A stretch of 64,000 bases of DNA from Arenimonas sp. SCN 70-307. Lineage in GTDB: Bacteria; Pseudomonadota; Gammaproteobacteria; Xanthomonadales; Xanthomonadaceae. Positions within the stretch are counted from its first letter, which is position 1, and every line of letters begins with the position of its first letter. A program made the position numbers and the translations under genes. Location: the NCBI RefSeq assembly GCF_001724815.1, contig NZ_MEDO01000014.1, positions 248,001-312,000 on the forward strand, in the 5' to 3' direction. The notes beneath the pieces are model-generated. The model did not search any database, was not told the DNA's origin, and saw only the letters and a program-made list of their open reading frames with translations. Below are positions 7,739-16,007 of the stretch, piece by piece.

Positions 7739-10700
7739 TCAGCGCTTGCCGGTCGAAGCCGCGCCCGGGCCGCTACCCGACGGAGTCCAGCTCAGCTGCA
7801 GGCCCACGCTGCTGGTGTTGCCGATGTCGTTGGCGCGCTCGAGGCGGCCCATCAGGCCCAGCTTCCAGCCGCGCGTGATCTCGACATCCAGGCCCAGGCC
7901 CAGCACCAGGCCATCGTCGGCGAAACTGCGCAGGCCCAGCACGTAGTCGTTGGCCGCCGGCAGCACCACGTAGTTGATGCCCACGTTGCTGCGGTTCTCC
8001 AGCGCGCGGCGGTACTCGAGCGTCCAGTACGGACGCATCACGCCCGACGACGTCTCCCAGCGGTGGCGGCCCTCGACGCCGGCCGACACGGTGCTCTGGT
8101 CGACGCGCTGGCGGGTGTAGGACAGGTCGTAGATGCCTAGGCCGAACTCACGGTAGGCCTCGAGCGTGCTGCGGCTGGCATCGAAGCGGGTGTAACCCAC
8201 CAGCGACGACGCCATCTCCCAGCCCAGCGTGAGCGAGCCGAACCACTGGTCGCCCTCGCGACGGGCGCGGGCAGTGGCGTCGGCCACGCTGCTGTAGCGG
8301 GCGATGTCGAAGTCGAGCTGGCCCCAGCCCAGCAGGCCGTCAACGAAGAGGCTGTCGAAGCGCCACAGGCCGTAGGCCGCCAGGCTCAGCTGCTCGCCTT
8401 CCACGGCCGAGCGGCCGTCGTCGAGCGGGCTCTCGCCCCAGCCATGGCCCAGCGCAATGCCGGCCACGGAGCCACCGTCGAAGCGGTAGTCGGCGCCGAG
8501 CGTGAGACCGTCGCTGCGGATGTCGAAGCCCTGCGCCGACGCGGTGGCATCACGCTGGCCGATGGTGATGGTGCCGGCGCTCCACGCGCCCCAGCCTTCC
8601 GGCAGCAGCCCGTCGTCGCCGCCGCTGCGCGGGCCCGCGTTGAGCGACAGCGCCTGGCCGTCGCCACCGAGCACCTGCAGCGCCACGGCGTGGCTGTCGC
8701 GATTTCCGTCGGCATCGCGCTGCTGGCGCAGACGGTCGCGGATGTTGCCCTGCTGGGTGGTGGCGAAGCGCACCGCCTGGTCGACCTGCGCCTGCAGGCC
8801 GCCGACCACGCCCGGGTCCTGGGTGGGATCGGGGCGGGCGTTGACCACCAGCGTGGTGGTGACCGAGGACGCAGCCCAATTGCCGCTGGCCGCCTGCGTG
8901 GCCGTCAGCACCGTGGTGCCCGGGCCCACGATGGTGACCGTGCGGCCGCTGACCGTGGCCACCGCCGTGTTGGCGCTGGTGAAGGTGAACGCACCCGGGC
9001 TCGGACTGGACGGGTTGGGCAGGTCGAAAGCCGGCTCGCCGTAGGTCTTGCTGATGTCGCCCACCCAGGTGAGCGCGGGCGTGGCCGCGCCGACCTCGAG
9101 CACCAGGCTCACTTCAGCGGCCAGGTAGTTCGCGTCGGCCGCCTGCGAGGCGGTGATGGTGGTGCTGCCGATGTTGAGCATCGTCACCACGTTGCCCGAC
9201 ACCGTGGCCACGCCGGTGTTGGAGCTGGCGTAGGTGATGGCGCCGGTGCTGTTGGTGCTGACCGCCGGCAGCGCGAAGGCCGGCTCGCCCCAGGTGCGCT
9301 GCAGCAGCGCCACCCACGAAATGGCCGGCGTGGCCTTTTCCACCGTCATCACCACCGAGATGCTGGCGCCGGCGTAGTTGCCGTCGCTGGACGGCGCCTG
9401 CGTGGCGGTAAGCGTGACGGTGCCCGCGCCGGTGATGGTGACCACGTTGCCCGACACCGTGGCCACGGCCGCGTCGGACGAGCTGTAGGTGAAGGCGCCA
9501 TCGCTGGGGCCGGTGGGCGACGTGAGCGGGAAGGCGGCGTCGCCGAAGGTGCGGCTGAAATCGCTTATCCAAGCCAGCACCGGCGTGGCCGGCAGCACCT
9601 GCACCGGCATCTGCACGCTGCCGCCGGTGTAGTTGCCGAAGGCGGCCTGGGTGGCGGTGAGCACGGTGCTGCCCACGTTCACCGGAGCCACCTGGTTGCC
9701 GCTGACGCTGGCCACCGAGGCATTGGCGCTGGAATAGGTGAACGCGCCGCCGCTGTTGCTGGTGGGCAGCGGCAGCGCCTGGGCCGGCTCGCCGTAGGTC
9801 ATCACCAGGCCCGGGGCCCAGCTGATGACCGGCGCGGCCGGGTTCACGGTGATTTGCGCGGTGGTGCTGGCGGCCACGTAGCCCGGCGCGGCGGCCTGGC
9901 TGGCGGTGATGGTGGCGGTGCCGATGCCGACGATGGTGACGGTGCTTCCGCTGACGGTGGCGACCGCCGGGTCGTCGATGCTGAAGCTGAAGGCGCCCGG
10001 GCTGTCGCTGGTGGGCGCGACGAGGTTGAAGGGCGCGTCGCCGAAGGTGACCACCTGGTCGGCGAAGGCGCCGAGCACCGGCGCCGCCAGCGGCGTGGCC
10101 GGGTTGCTGGGCGCCGAGGGCACGCCCTCGCCCGCCACGTTGGTGGCGGTGACGGTGAAGGTGTACTCGGTGCCGCCGGTGAGGCCGGTGACCAGGATGG
10201 GGCTGCCCGCGCCGGTGGCGGTGATGCCACCGGGCGCGGAGGTGACGGTGTACTGCGTGACCGCGCCTGCCCCGCTGTAGGCCGGCGGCGTGAAATTGAC
10301 CAGCACCTCGCCAACGTTCGCCGTGGCCGCGGCGCCGACGGCCGTGGGCGCGCCAGGCAGATCGGAGAGCGTGGTGAAGCCGACGCCCGACGGCGTGGCC
10401 GTGGTCTGCGGCGGCGTCTGCCGGTCGGTGACGACCGCATAGGCCGAATAGGCGGTGGATGCCTGCAGGCCGGTGACCGTGGACGAGCCACCCCCGGCGG
10501 CGCTGAACAGCTGGTTGCCGCCGGCCACCGCGGGCGCGCCGCTGCCGTCCTGGCCGGCTGCGACCTGGGCGGGGCTGGGCGCTGGCGCCGAAGCGCGCTG
10601 CACGGTCCAGTACAGGGTGCCGCCCCCGGGCGTGGTGTAGCCCACCAGGGCCTGGTCGAAGGTGACGTTGCTTACGCTGACCACCGGCACCGGCGCACCC

Positions 10701-11242
10701 GCCAGCACGATGGGCTGGGTGACCTGGTAGGTGGCCGTGCCCGGGTGGATGCCCGCCTGCCAGTTGCTGGTGACCAGGGTGTAGCGCTGGCCGGCCACCA
10801 GGTTCACGGTGAGCGAGGGCGTGCGCACGACGCCGTTGACGGTGTCGTCGTCACAGTTGATGAGCCCGGCGGTGGGCGCGGCGGGGTTGAAGTCGCCGCT
10901 GAAGATGGCCGCCCAGGGGTCGGTGCCGGTGCCGGAGGCATCACCCAGGCCGGTGGCGGCGCTCATGGTGAAGGTGTGCGGGCCCGTGACCGTGGCGACG
11001 ATGGTGCGCGCCGAAAACGTGTGCACGCCCGTCTGCAGGGTGCACTCGGGGTTGCCGGCGAAGGGGTCGGAAGGATTGTTGAAGGTGTTAGCCGCGCTGA
11101 CCGTTTCCACGAAGCTCGTGGTCTGCGCGGAAGCGGCGCCGGTGGCCAGCAGGGCCAGCGCGGCAAGGCCGGCGGCAAGGGTTCGGCGACCACGGGCAGC
11201 GGCCGCCAGCAGCCCGGAGGGCCGCAAGCGCAGAGACATCAT
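7739..11242 (-). CDS. Autotransporter with Fn3 and Ig-like repeats and a C-terminal beta-barrel
   Basis: 1,167 residues. The N-terminus has an extended Sec signal (Arg-rich start, hydrophobic core, likely cut after A39 in ASA-QT). Then come a secreted head, two fibronectin type III-like modules (about residues 170-385), and five tandem modules of about 82 residues (about 386-800). Each module has a TYGEPAF-like strand, a VATVSG core and a TxTATQA end; they resemble MBG/bacterial Ig-like repeats. After a linker, about residues 890-1150 form an autotransporter barrel (WGAWSAGTITIGQRD to GLQLSW) that inserts in the outer membrane. A 15-residue polar tail follows, unusual because barrels normally end in an aromatic residue. 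Probable role: surface adhesion or biofilm. It lies last in the polysaccharide locus, between an intact epimerase gene and a duplicate of that gene's 3' end. Confidence 0.85.
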   Translation of the reverse strand: MMSLRLRPSGLLAAAARGRRTLAAGLAALALLATGAASAQTTSFVETVSAANTFNNPSDPFAGNPECTLQTGVHTFSARTIVATVTGPHTFTMSAATGLGDASGTGTDPWAAIFSGDFNPAAPTAGLINCDDDTVNGVVRTPSLTVNLVAGQRYTLVTSNWQAGIHPGTATYQVTQPIVLAGAPVPVVSVSNVTFDQALVGYTTPGGGTLYWTVQRASAPAPSPAQVAAGQDGSGAPAVAGGNQLFSAAGGGSSTVTGLQASTAYSAYAVVTDRQTPPQTTATPSGVGFTTLSDLPGAPTAVGAAATANVGEVLVNFTPPAYSGAGAVTQYTVTSAPGGITATGAGSPILVTGLTGGTEYTFTVTATNVAGEGVPSAPSNPATPLAAPVLGAFADQVVTFGDAPFNLVAPTSDSPGAFSFSIDDPAVATVSGSTVTIVGIGTATITASQAAAPGYVAASTTAQITVNPAAPVISWAPGLVMTYGEPAQALPLPTSNSGGAFTYSSANASVASVSGNQVAPVNVGSTVLTATQAAFGNYTGGSVQMPVQVLPATPVLAWISDFSRTFGDAAFPLTSPTGPSDGAFTYSSSDAAVATVSGNVVTITGAGTVTLTATQAPSSDGNYAGASISVVMTVEKATPAISWVALLQRTWGEPAFALPAVSTNSTGAITYASSNTGVATVSGNVVTMLNIGSTTITASQAADANYLAAEVSLVLEVGAATPALTWVGDISKTYGEPAFDLPNPSSPSPGAFTFTSANTAVATVSGRTVTIVGPGTTVLTATQAASGNWAASSVTTTLVVNARPDPTQDPGVVGGLQAQVDQAVRFATTQQGNIRDRLRQQRDADGNRDSHAVALQVLGGDGQALSLNAGPRSGGDDGLLPEGWGAWSAGTITIGQRDATASAQGFDIRSDGLTLGADYRFDGGSVAGIALGHGWGESPLDDGRSAVEGEQLSLAAYGLWRFDSLFVDGLLGWGQLDFDIARYSSVADATARARREGDQWFGSLTLGWEMASSLVGYTRFDASRSTLEAYREFGLGIYDLSYTRQRVDQSTVSAGVEGRHRWETSSGVMRPYWTLEYRRALENRSNVGINYVVLPAANDYVLGLRSFADDGLVLGLGLDVEITRGWKLGLMGRLERANDIGNTSSVGLQLSWTPSGSGPGAASTGKR

Positions 11243-11327
11243 CGGTTTTCCCCTGTTTCATGCGACCAAGGCCGCAGCCGGCCAATCCGGCCAGCGCGAC
11301 TCTACGCAAAACCGGCCAGGGAATACC

Positions 11328-11340
11328 GAGAATAATTCTC
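11328..11340. promoter_or_regulatory. 13-base palindrome between epimerase and autotransporter genes
   Basis: GAGAATAATTCTC is a perfect palindrome with a one-base centre, in the 107-base gap between the stop of the CapI-type gene and the autotransporter start. Its position fits an operator for a dedicated autotransporter promoter; no factor can be named. Confidence 0.3.
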
Positions 11341-11349
11341 AGGCCAGCC

Positions 11350-12360
11350 CTACACCCCGTAGTAGGCCCGGTACCACTCCACGAACTTCGCCACGCCCTC
11401 TTCCACCGGCACCACCGGCCGGTAGCCGACGTTGGCGATGAGGTCGGAGACATCGGCCTCGGTGTCGGGCACGTCGCCGGCCTGCAGGGGCAGCATTTCC
11501 ATCACGGCCTTCTTGCCCAGGCACTGTTCCAGCACCTGGATGTAGCGCAGCAGCTCGACGGGCTGCTCGTTGCCAATGTTGTAGAGCCGGTACGGCGCCA
11601 CGCCGCTGCTGGCCGGATCGGGCGCGAGGCCGTTCCAGGCCGGATCGCGGCCCGGCACGGTGTCGAGCGCGCGCACCACGCCCTGCACGATGTCGTCCAC
11701 GTAGGTGAAGCTGCGCTTGTGGTGGCCGTGGTTGAACACCTTGATGGGCTCGCCCGCCAGGATGGCCTTGGTGAACAGGAACAGCGCCATGTCGGGCCGG
11801 CCCCAGGGGCCGTACACCGTGAAGAAGCGCAGGCCCGTGCACGGAATGCCGTACAGGTGGGCGTAGCTGTGCGCCATCTGCTCGTTGGCCTTCTTGGTGG
11901 CCGCGTACAGGGTGAGCGGATGCTCGGTGGACGAATGCTCGGAGAACGGCATCTTCAGGTTGGCGCCGTACACCGAGCTGGTGGAGGCATAAACCAAGTG
12001 CTCGACGCCGTAGTGGCGGCAGCCTTCGAGGATGTGGAGGAAGCCGGTGACGTTGCTGGAGACGTAGACGTGCGGGTTCTCGGCGGCGTAGCGGACGCCG
12101 GCTTGGGCGGCGAGGTGGACGACGCGCTGGGGCTTGTACTTGGCGAAGACTTCCTCGACTGCGGCGCGATTGGCCAGTTCGGCCGTGACGTGCATGTAGC
12201 CCGGCAGCGCCTGCAAACGCGCCAGGCGGGCCTGCTTGAGCGTAGGGTCGTAATAATCGTTCAGGTTGTCGAAGCCGACAACCTGCTCGCCGCGGGCAAG
12301 GAGGACTCGGGCTAAGTGTGAGCCGATGAAGCCGGCGGTGCCTGTGGCAAGAACTCTCAT
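11350..12360 (-). CDS. UDP-glucuronate 4-epimerase-like NAD-dependent epimerase (CapI family)
   Basis: 336 residues, extended short-chain dehydrogenase fold. The NAD loop [10 protein letters not shown] is at residues 7-16; [10 protein letters not shown] follows, typical of CapI/LspL UDP-glucuronate epimerases; active-site Ser and Tyr-Lys are seen in [10 protein letters not shown] and [10 protein letters not shown]. The family converts UDP-GlcA to UDP-GalA; related TviC proteins act on UDP-GlcNAcA, and here the dehydrogenase at 40137-41417 could supply that substrate. Full length, with normal C-terminus [11 protein letters not shown]. Its GC content resembles the host rather than the AT-richer genes beside it, and a copy of its 3' end lies at 7436-7612. 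Exact sugar specificity is not settled. Confidence 0.85.
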   Translation of the reverse strand: MRVLATGTAGFIGSHLARVLLARGEQVVGFDNLNDYYDPTLKQARLARLQALPGYMHVTAELANRAAVEEVFAKYKPQRVVHLAAQAGVRYAAENPHVYVSSNVTGFLHILEGCRHYGVEHLVYASTSSVYGANLKMPFSEHSSTEHPLTLYAATKKANEQMAHSYAHLYGIPCTGLRFFTVYGPWGRPDMALFLFTKAILAGEPIKVFNHGHHKRSFTYVDDIVQGVVRALDTVPGRDPAWNGLAPDPASSGVAPYRLYNIGNEQPVELLRYIQVLEQCLGKKAVMEMLPLQAGDVPDTEADVSDLIANVGYRPVVPVEEGVAKFVEWYRAYYGV

Positions 12361-12628
12361 CTGGGGAATCCGGTTGGGTTGGAGCGATGCTGGTTGGGGA
12401 AAAGATGCCAGAAACTCCCACTTCTGCGGCGTCTACCGCCAGGGGAGAACTGCGCTTTCAGGTGGCCTGCAGCGTCAACGCGTGTCCAATCAGCGAGAGG
12501 AACAGCTTGGGAGAGACTTCGCGCGACAGCGGCCCGAGGCAAGTGCCTGAGCCGTCCAAGGAGTCACAGAACTCGTGTCAGAGCGTCGCAAGGAGCATAG
12601 CGCGGGAAACATCGAAAACAGAGCCAGC
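12361..12628. other. 268-base gap without recognisable gene
   Basis: It lies between the CapI-type gene and the UDP-GlcNAc 2-epimerase gene. The short open frames here are arginine/serine-rich and match nothing known. I see no strong hairpin or promoter. It marks the change from low-GC cluster DNA on the right to host-like GC on the left, so it may be a scar of an exchange. Confidence 0.4.
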
Positions 12629-13738
12629 TCAGGCAAGCAGCAATCGCTCAAGATGCGCCACGATGCGCTCGCCAGTGCGCCCGTCCCACAGCGGCGGAAC
12701 GCTGCCTTGCTTCCAACTACCGGCAAACAAGCGGTCCAGCGCGGGTTTGAGGTTCGCGGGCGTGGTGCCAATCAGTTCATTGGTTCCAAGTTCCACCGTC
12801 TCCGGGCGCTCAGTATTGTCACGTAAAGTTAGACAAGGCACACCCATGACTGTGGTCTCCTCTGTGATGCCGCCAGAATCGGTGATTACGCCCTTTGCAT
12901 GCTTCACAAGCCAGTTGAACTCCAGATAGGGCTGCGGGTCCACGAGGTAAATGTTGGCCGGGAAGCCCGGCAAGACGCGCAGCGTCTTGGCGGTGCGCGG
13001 ATGGACCGGGAACATCACCGGCAGGCCGCGGACGCCTTCCCCGATAGCCTGCAGCAAGCACGCGAGGCCGTCTGCGCTGTCCACGTTAGCTGGGCGATGC
13101 AGGGTGATGACAAAGTATCCGCCGGGCTGCAGCCCCAAGTCCTGCACGAAGGCCGGGGCGCGCAGGCGTGGCATGTTCCCCAGAAGGGTGTCGATCATGG
13201 TGTTGCCGACGAAGAATATGCGGCGTTCGTCGATGCCCGCGCGGCGCAGGTTGGCGTTGGCGTGTTCGCTGGTGGTGAAGAACCAGTTGGTCACTGAATC
13301 GGTGACCAGGCGGTTGATTTCCTCCGGCATGGTCCAGTCCCAGGAGCGGATGCCGGCTTCCACGTGCGCCACCGGCACATGCAGCTTCTGCGCGGTGATA
13401 GCGCAGGCCATAGTGGAGGTCACGTCGCCCACCACCAGACAGCAGTCGCTCCGCCGGGCGAGGAGCAGCCTCTCGTAACCCACCATGATTGCGGCTGTCT
13501 GTTCGGCTTGGCTACCAGACCCCACTTCAAGGTTCACGTCTGGCGCAGGTATTCCCAGCTGATCAAAGAAATCTCGGGACATGCGCGGATCATAATGTTG
13601 GCCGGTGTGCACCAGCCGCCAGCCCAAGGGGCCGCCAGCATCTCTCCGCGCCTGCATCGCATGCAATATCGGCGAAATCTTCATGAAATTGGGGCGCGCC
13701 CCAGCAATGACATCCACCAACATCGTCGGGCACCTCAT
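12629..13738 (-). CDS. wecB: Non-hydrolysing UDP-GlcNAc 2-epimerase
   Basis: 369 residues, normal length. It interconverts UDP-GlcNAc and UDP-ManNAc (or a 2,3-diacetamido relative) in the cytoplasm. Visible are GARPNFMKISPIL at the N-terminus, TGQHYDPRMS, HVEAGIRS followed by TMPEEINRL, TLHRPANVD, and DSGGITEET near the C-terminus, all family hallmarks. The short loop before TMPEEINR is also seen in WbpI-type epimerases, so substrate is uncertain. The start is the ATG overlapping the upstream sugar-transferase stop (ATGA), implying translational coupling; a second ATG five codons on is possible. The product would feed a ManNAc-type residue to the repeat unit. Confidence 0.88.
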   Translation of the reverse strand: MRCPTMLVDVIAGARPNFMKISPILHAMQARRDAGGPLGWRLVHTGQHYDPRMSRDFFDQLGIPAPDVNLEVGSGSQAEQTAAIMVGYERLLLARRSDCCLVVGDVTSTMACAITAQKLHVPVAHVEAGIRSWDWTMPEEINRLVTDSVTNWFFTTSEHANANLRRAGIDERRIFFVGNTMIDTLLGNMPRLRAPAFVQDLGLQPGGYFVITLHRPANVDSADGLACLLQAIGEGVRGLPVMFPVHPRTAKTLRVLPGFPANIYLVDPQPYLEFNWLVKHAKGVITDSGGITEETTVMGVPCLTLRDNTERPETVELGTNELIGTTPANLKPALDRLFAGSWKQGSVPPLWDGRTGERIVAHLERLLLA

Positions 13739-14400
13739 GCAAGCTCAGCCAGGGAGGTTGGCACTCGTGGCAACCCAGGAAAGACCTTCCAGATGAGCCT
13801 CGACTGGGGGAAAACCAGCACCCAAGCAGTAACAAATATGCAGGCCAGGTAGGTCCACAACCCCTGGTGAGCCACGTACCATTCTTCCAGACCGCCCTTA
13901 TAAGGCATGATCACCTCGTCGTAAAAACGCTCCGGTTCCTTGCTGGAATGCATCAGCTCTTCCTCATCGCGAAAGACGATGGAGCCGATTCCGGAGAGGC
14001 CGGGGCGGACCTTGATGATCTGCGCCTGCGACTGCGGCGGGAATGCGTCGAAGCATCGCTTGGTTTGCGGACGCGGCCCGATGATGCTCATGTCGCCCTT
14101 GAAGACGTTAATCAGCTGCGGTAACTCGTTGATTTTTGTCTTGCGCAGGAGACGGCCGAACGGCAGTACGCGAGGGTCGCCCTTTACCGTGACGGTACCG
14201 GTTCCGATGTTCGGACTGTCTTTAAGCATGGTGGCAAACTTGTACAGGCCGAAAGACTGTCCACCTCGCCCTACTCGTTGCTGCACGAAAAAGACTTCGC
14301 CCTCCCCGGTAATGCGCAGGATCAGGACTACCGGAATCAGCAGCGGGGAGAGGACCAGCAGGGCCACGCTGGAGAAAAGGATGTCAAGGAGACGCTGCAT
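13735..14400 (-). CDS. Monotopic phosphoglycosyl transferase (PglC/WcaJ catalytic type)
   Basis: 221 residues, the size of the minimal catalytic domain. Such enzymes move a sugar phosphate from a UDP-sugar to undecaprenyl phosphate and start the repeat unit at the inner membrane. The N-terminal LLDILFSSVALLVLSPLL is the membrane-dipping helix; VFFVQQRVGRGGQSFGLYKF, KTKINELPQLINVFKGDMS and IIGPRP are the conserved blocks (KINELPQL holds the usual acidic region). The C-terminal WTYLACIFVTAWVLVF may be an extra membrane helix. The dehydratase and aminotransferase upstream resemble PglF and PglE, which fits a UDP-4-amino-4,6-dideoxy-HexNAc derivative as substrate (inference). A WecA homologue is also present at 51810-52952. 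Confidence 0.87.
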   Translation of the reverse strand: MQRLLDILFSSVALLVLSPLLIPVVLILRITGEGEVFFVQQRVGRGGQSFGLYKFATMLKDSPNIGTGTVTVKGDPRVLPFGRLLRKTKINELPQLINVFKGDMSIIGPRPQTKRCFDAFPPQSQAQIIKVRPGLSGIGSIVFRDEEELMHSSKEPERFYDEVIMPYKGGLEEWYVAHQGLWTYLACIFVTAWVLVFPQSRLIWKVFPGLPRVPTSLAELA

Positions 14401-14403
14401 GAC

Positions 14404-15591
14404 TTACATCCGACTATCGAGGTACTTGCCAGTTTCCTTATGCTGGAACTCTGGCAGCATGTGGTTGAACAACTCCACCAGTTCGGACTTATCCCAGGTG
14501 GGCTGGGCGCGCAGGCGTTCGAGAGTGGCCAGGAAATACTCGAGCTTGGCCTCCTCATAGACCGGGTCATTGCTGATCACGCCAATGGCCTGGAATCGAT
14601 CCATGTCCAGCGATTCGGCGCCGGTGTAGAACTCCTCAAAGTCCTTCTCGCCAGTTGTGTCACTCGCAAAGAAGTACACCGGCCACTGCTTGCGGGCGAT
14701 CAGTTCGCTGGCACGACCGCGGGCCTCGTCCTCGCTGGCGCACTCCACCGGCTCGAAACCAAGCGCTTGCAGGTAGCGCACGGCGATGTCGGAAAAGCGA
14801 GTCAGGTCCAGCTGCTCGCTGAGCTTGGGGAAGAAGATGTCGCGGTTCTCGCCCAGCAAACAAGAGCTCAAGCAAAGCTCACCAGACTCCTGCGGGGTCA
14901 CGAAGTAGCGGCGCACATCGTTAGGCGCGGAGATGGGCTGGCGCTTGGCAAAGCGCTGGTTGAAGCCGTGCAGCAAAGAACCGTCGGAGAATGCCACGTT
15001 GGCGAATCGCGCAGTGGAGATGGGCAGCGACTGGCTGGCGCGCATCAGGAACATTTCCATGATCCGCTTACTGGCGCCCATCATGTTGACCGGGTTGGCA
15101 GCCTTGTCGGTGGAGACGCAGAAATACTTGCGCGCTCCGCCTACCCGAGCGTGGGCGATGGTGCCAATGGTGTTCAGCACGTTGACCTCGATCATTCGCA
15201 TCAGCGTGAACGGGTCTTTCTCGCTGCGGACGTGCTTGAGCGCGGAGAGGTTGAGCACATAGTCATAGCCGGACTCCGCCGTCATCAGTGCGGAAAACTC
15301 AAGGCTGCCGCAGTCAATGGCGAAGGTGCGGAAATCGCCATCAATGTAGCCAAGCGTGCTACGGATTTCACGCACCAGCTCGACCATGTTGTTCTCGCTG
15401 ATGTCCACCACATGCAGCGCCCGCGGCTTACGCTTGAATATCTCGCGCGTGACCGCTTGGCCGATGGAACCGGCGCCGCCGATGACGAGGAAGCGGCTCG
15501 ACCGCGCAAGACCGGAGAGTTCGGCTTCGTGGGCCTGGATGTCGCGATCAAACAAAGGGCGGTCGCGCCCGATTAACTCAAGAATGTTCAT
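14404..15591 (-). CDS. CapD/PglF-like UDP-HexNAc 4,6-dehydratase
   Basis: 395 residues from ATG 15591 (MNILELIGR); a GTG two codons earlier is the alternative. It has a soluble short-form polysaccharide dehydratase fold: NAD loop VIGGAGSIGQ near residue 38, and STDKAANPVNMMGASKRIME with Asp-Lys and MxxxK where other SDR enzymes have YxxxK, as in CapD, FlaA1 and PglF. It should turn UDP-GlcNAc into a 4-keto-6-deoxy sugar for the LegC-type aminotransferase encoded just upstream. The two would have been adjacent genes, but a PIN-domain remnant now lies between them. There is no membrane part. Confidence 0.85.
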   Translation of the reverse strand: MNILELIGRDRPLFDRDIQAHEAELSGLARSSRFLVIGGAGSIGQAVTREIFKRKPRALHVVDISENNMVELVREIRSTLGYIDGDFRTFAIDCGSLEFSALMTAESGYDYVLNLSALKHVRSEKDPFTLMRMIEVNVLNTIGTIAHARVGGARKYFCVSTDKAANPVNMMGASKRIMEMFLMRASQSLPISTARFANVAFSDGSLLHGFNQRFAKRQPISAPNDVRRYFVTPQESGELCLSSCLLGENRDIFFPKLSEQLDLTRFSDIAVRYLQALGFEPVECASEDEARGRASELIARKQWPVYFFASDTTGEKDFEEFYTGAESLDMDRFQAIGVISNDPVYEEAKLEYFLATLERLRAQPTWDKSELVELFNHMLPEFQHKETGKYLDSRM

Positions 15592-15597
15592 CTGCAC

Positions 15598-16007
15598 TCA
15601 ATGGCTGTTGATATGTAGCCGCAGTTCCGCGACGGCCGCTGCCAACCCAAGTCTTTGGAAGGTGTCGAGCAGTTCTCCAGCGCATCGGGTAGGTCCTCAA
15701 AAAGAGCTCGTGCGCCTCGGGCGGCGTGACAAACTGCAATGGGGTCCAGATAGAGCGCATGTTCAAGGATCTGGCAGGGATGCTGGGCGCAAAGCCCAGG
15801 AGATGCGAAAACCGGCTCCGGGAAATCCTTCAGGTTACTGGTGACGATCGTTCCGGAACCGCACTTGATAGCCGCGACCAGCATATGCCGGTCGCCAGGA
15901 TCGGGAAGGTGAAAGGCTGACTCTATCCACTCGTAGTCGGTCACCAAGCAGCGTAGTACCTCGTCGTCGATCAGATTGCGGTCCGTTCCAGCAAGCGAAA
16001 TAACCGC
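15598..16007 (-). pseudogene. PIN-domain (VapC-like) toxin remnant
   Basis: Reading begins directly after the aminotransferase stop, in the same frame: AVISLAGTDRNLIDDEVLRC, then HLPDPGDRHMLVAAIKCGSG, TIVTSNLKDFPEPVF and HPCQILEHALYLDP. The PDPGDRH and NLKDFP blocks are typical of the C-terminal half of a PIN toxin family whose full proteins are near 190 residues. The N-terminal catalytic part is gone and no start codon remains. After LPDALENC the expected C-terminus (LDTFQRLGLAAAVAELR) continues in another frame to a TGA at 15598-15600, so there is a frameshift too. Non-functional. Confidence 0.75.

Noticed and set aside
7739-11242. CRISPR-like or tandem DNA repeat array in the autotransporter
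   Set aside because: The periodicity of about 246 bases comes from diverged protein modules; no short identical repeats with spacers occur here or elsewhere in the window.
8444-11335. Plus-strand open frame of 963 codons opposite the autotransporter gene
   Set aside because: Its low-complexity Gly/Arg/Asp repeats merely mirror the tandem Ig-like repeats; the minus strand has a signal peptide, domains and a barrel.
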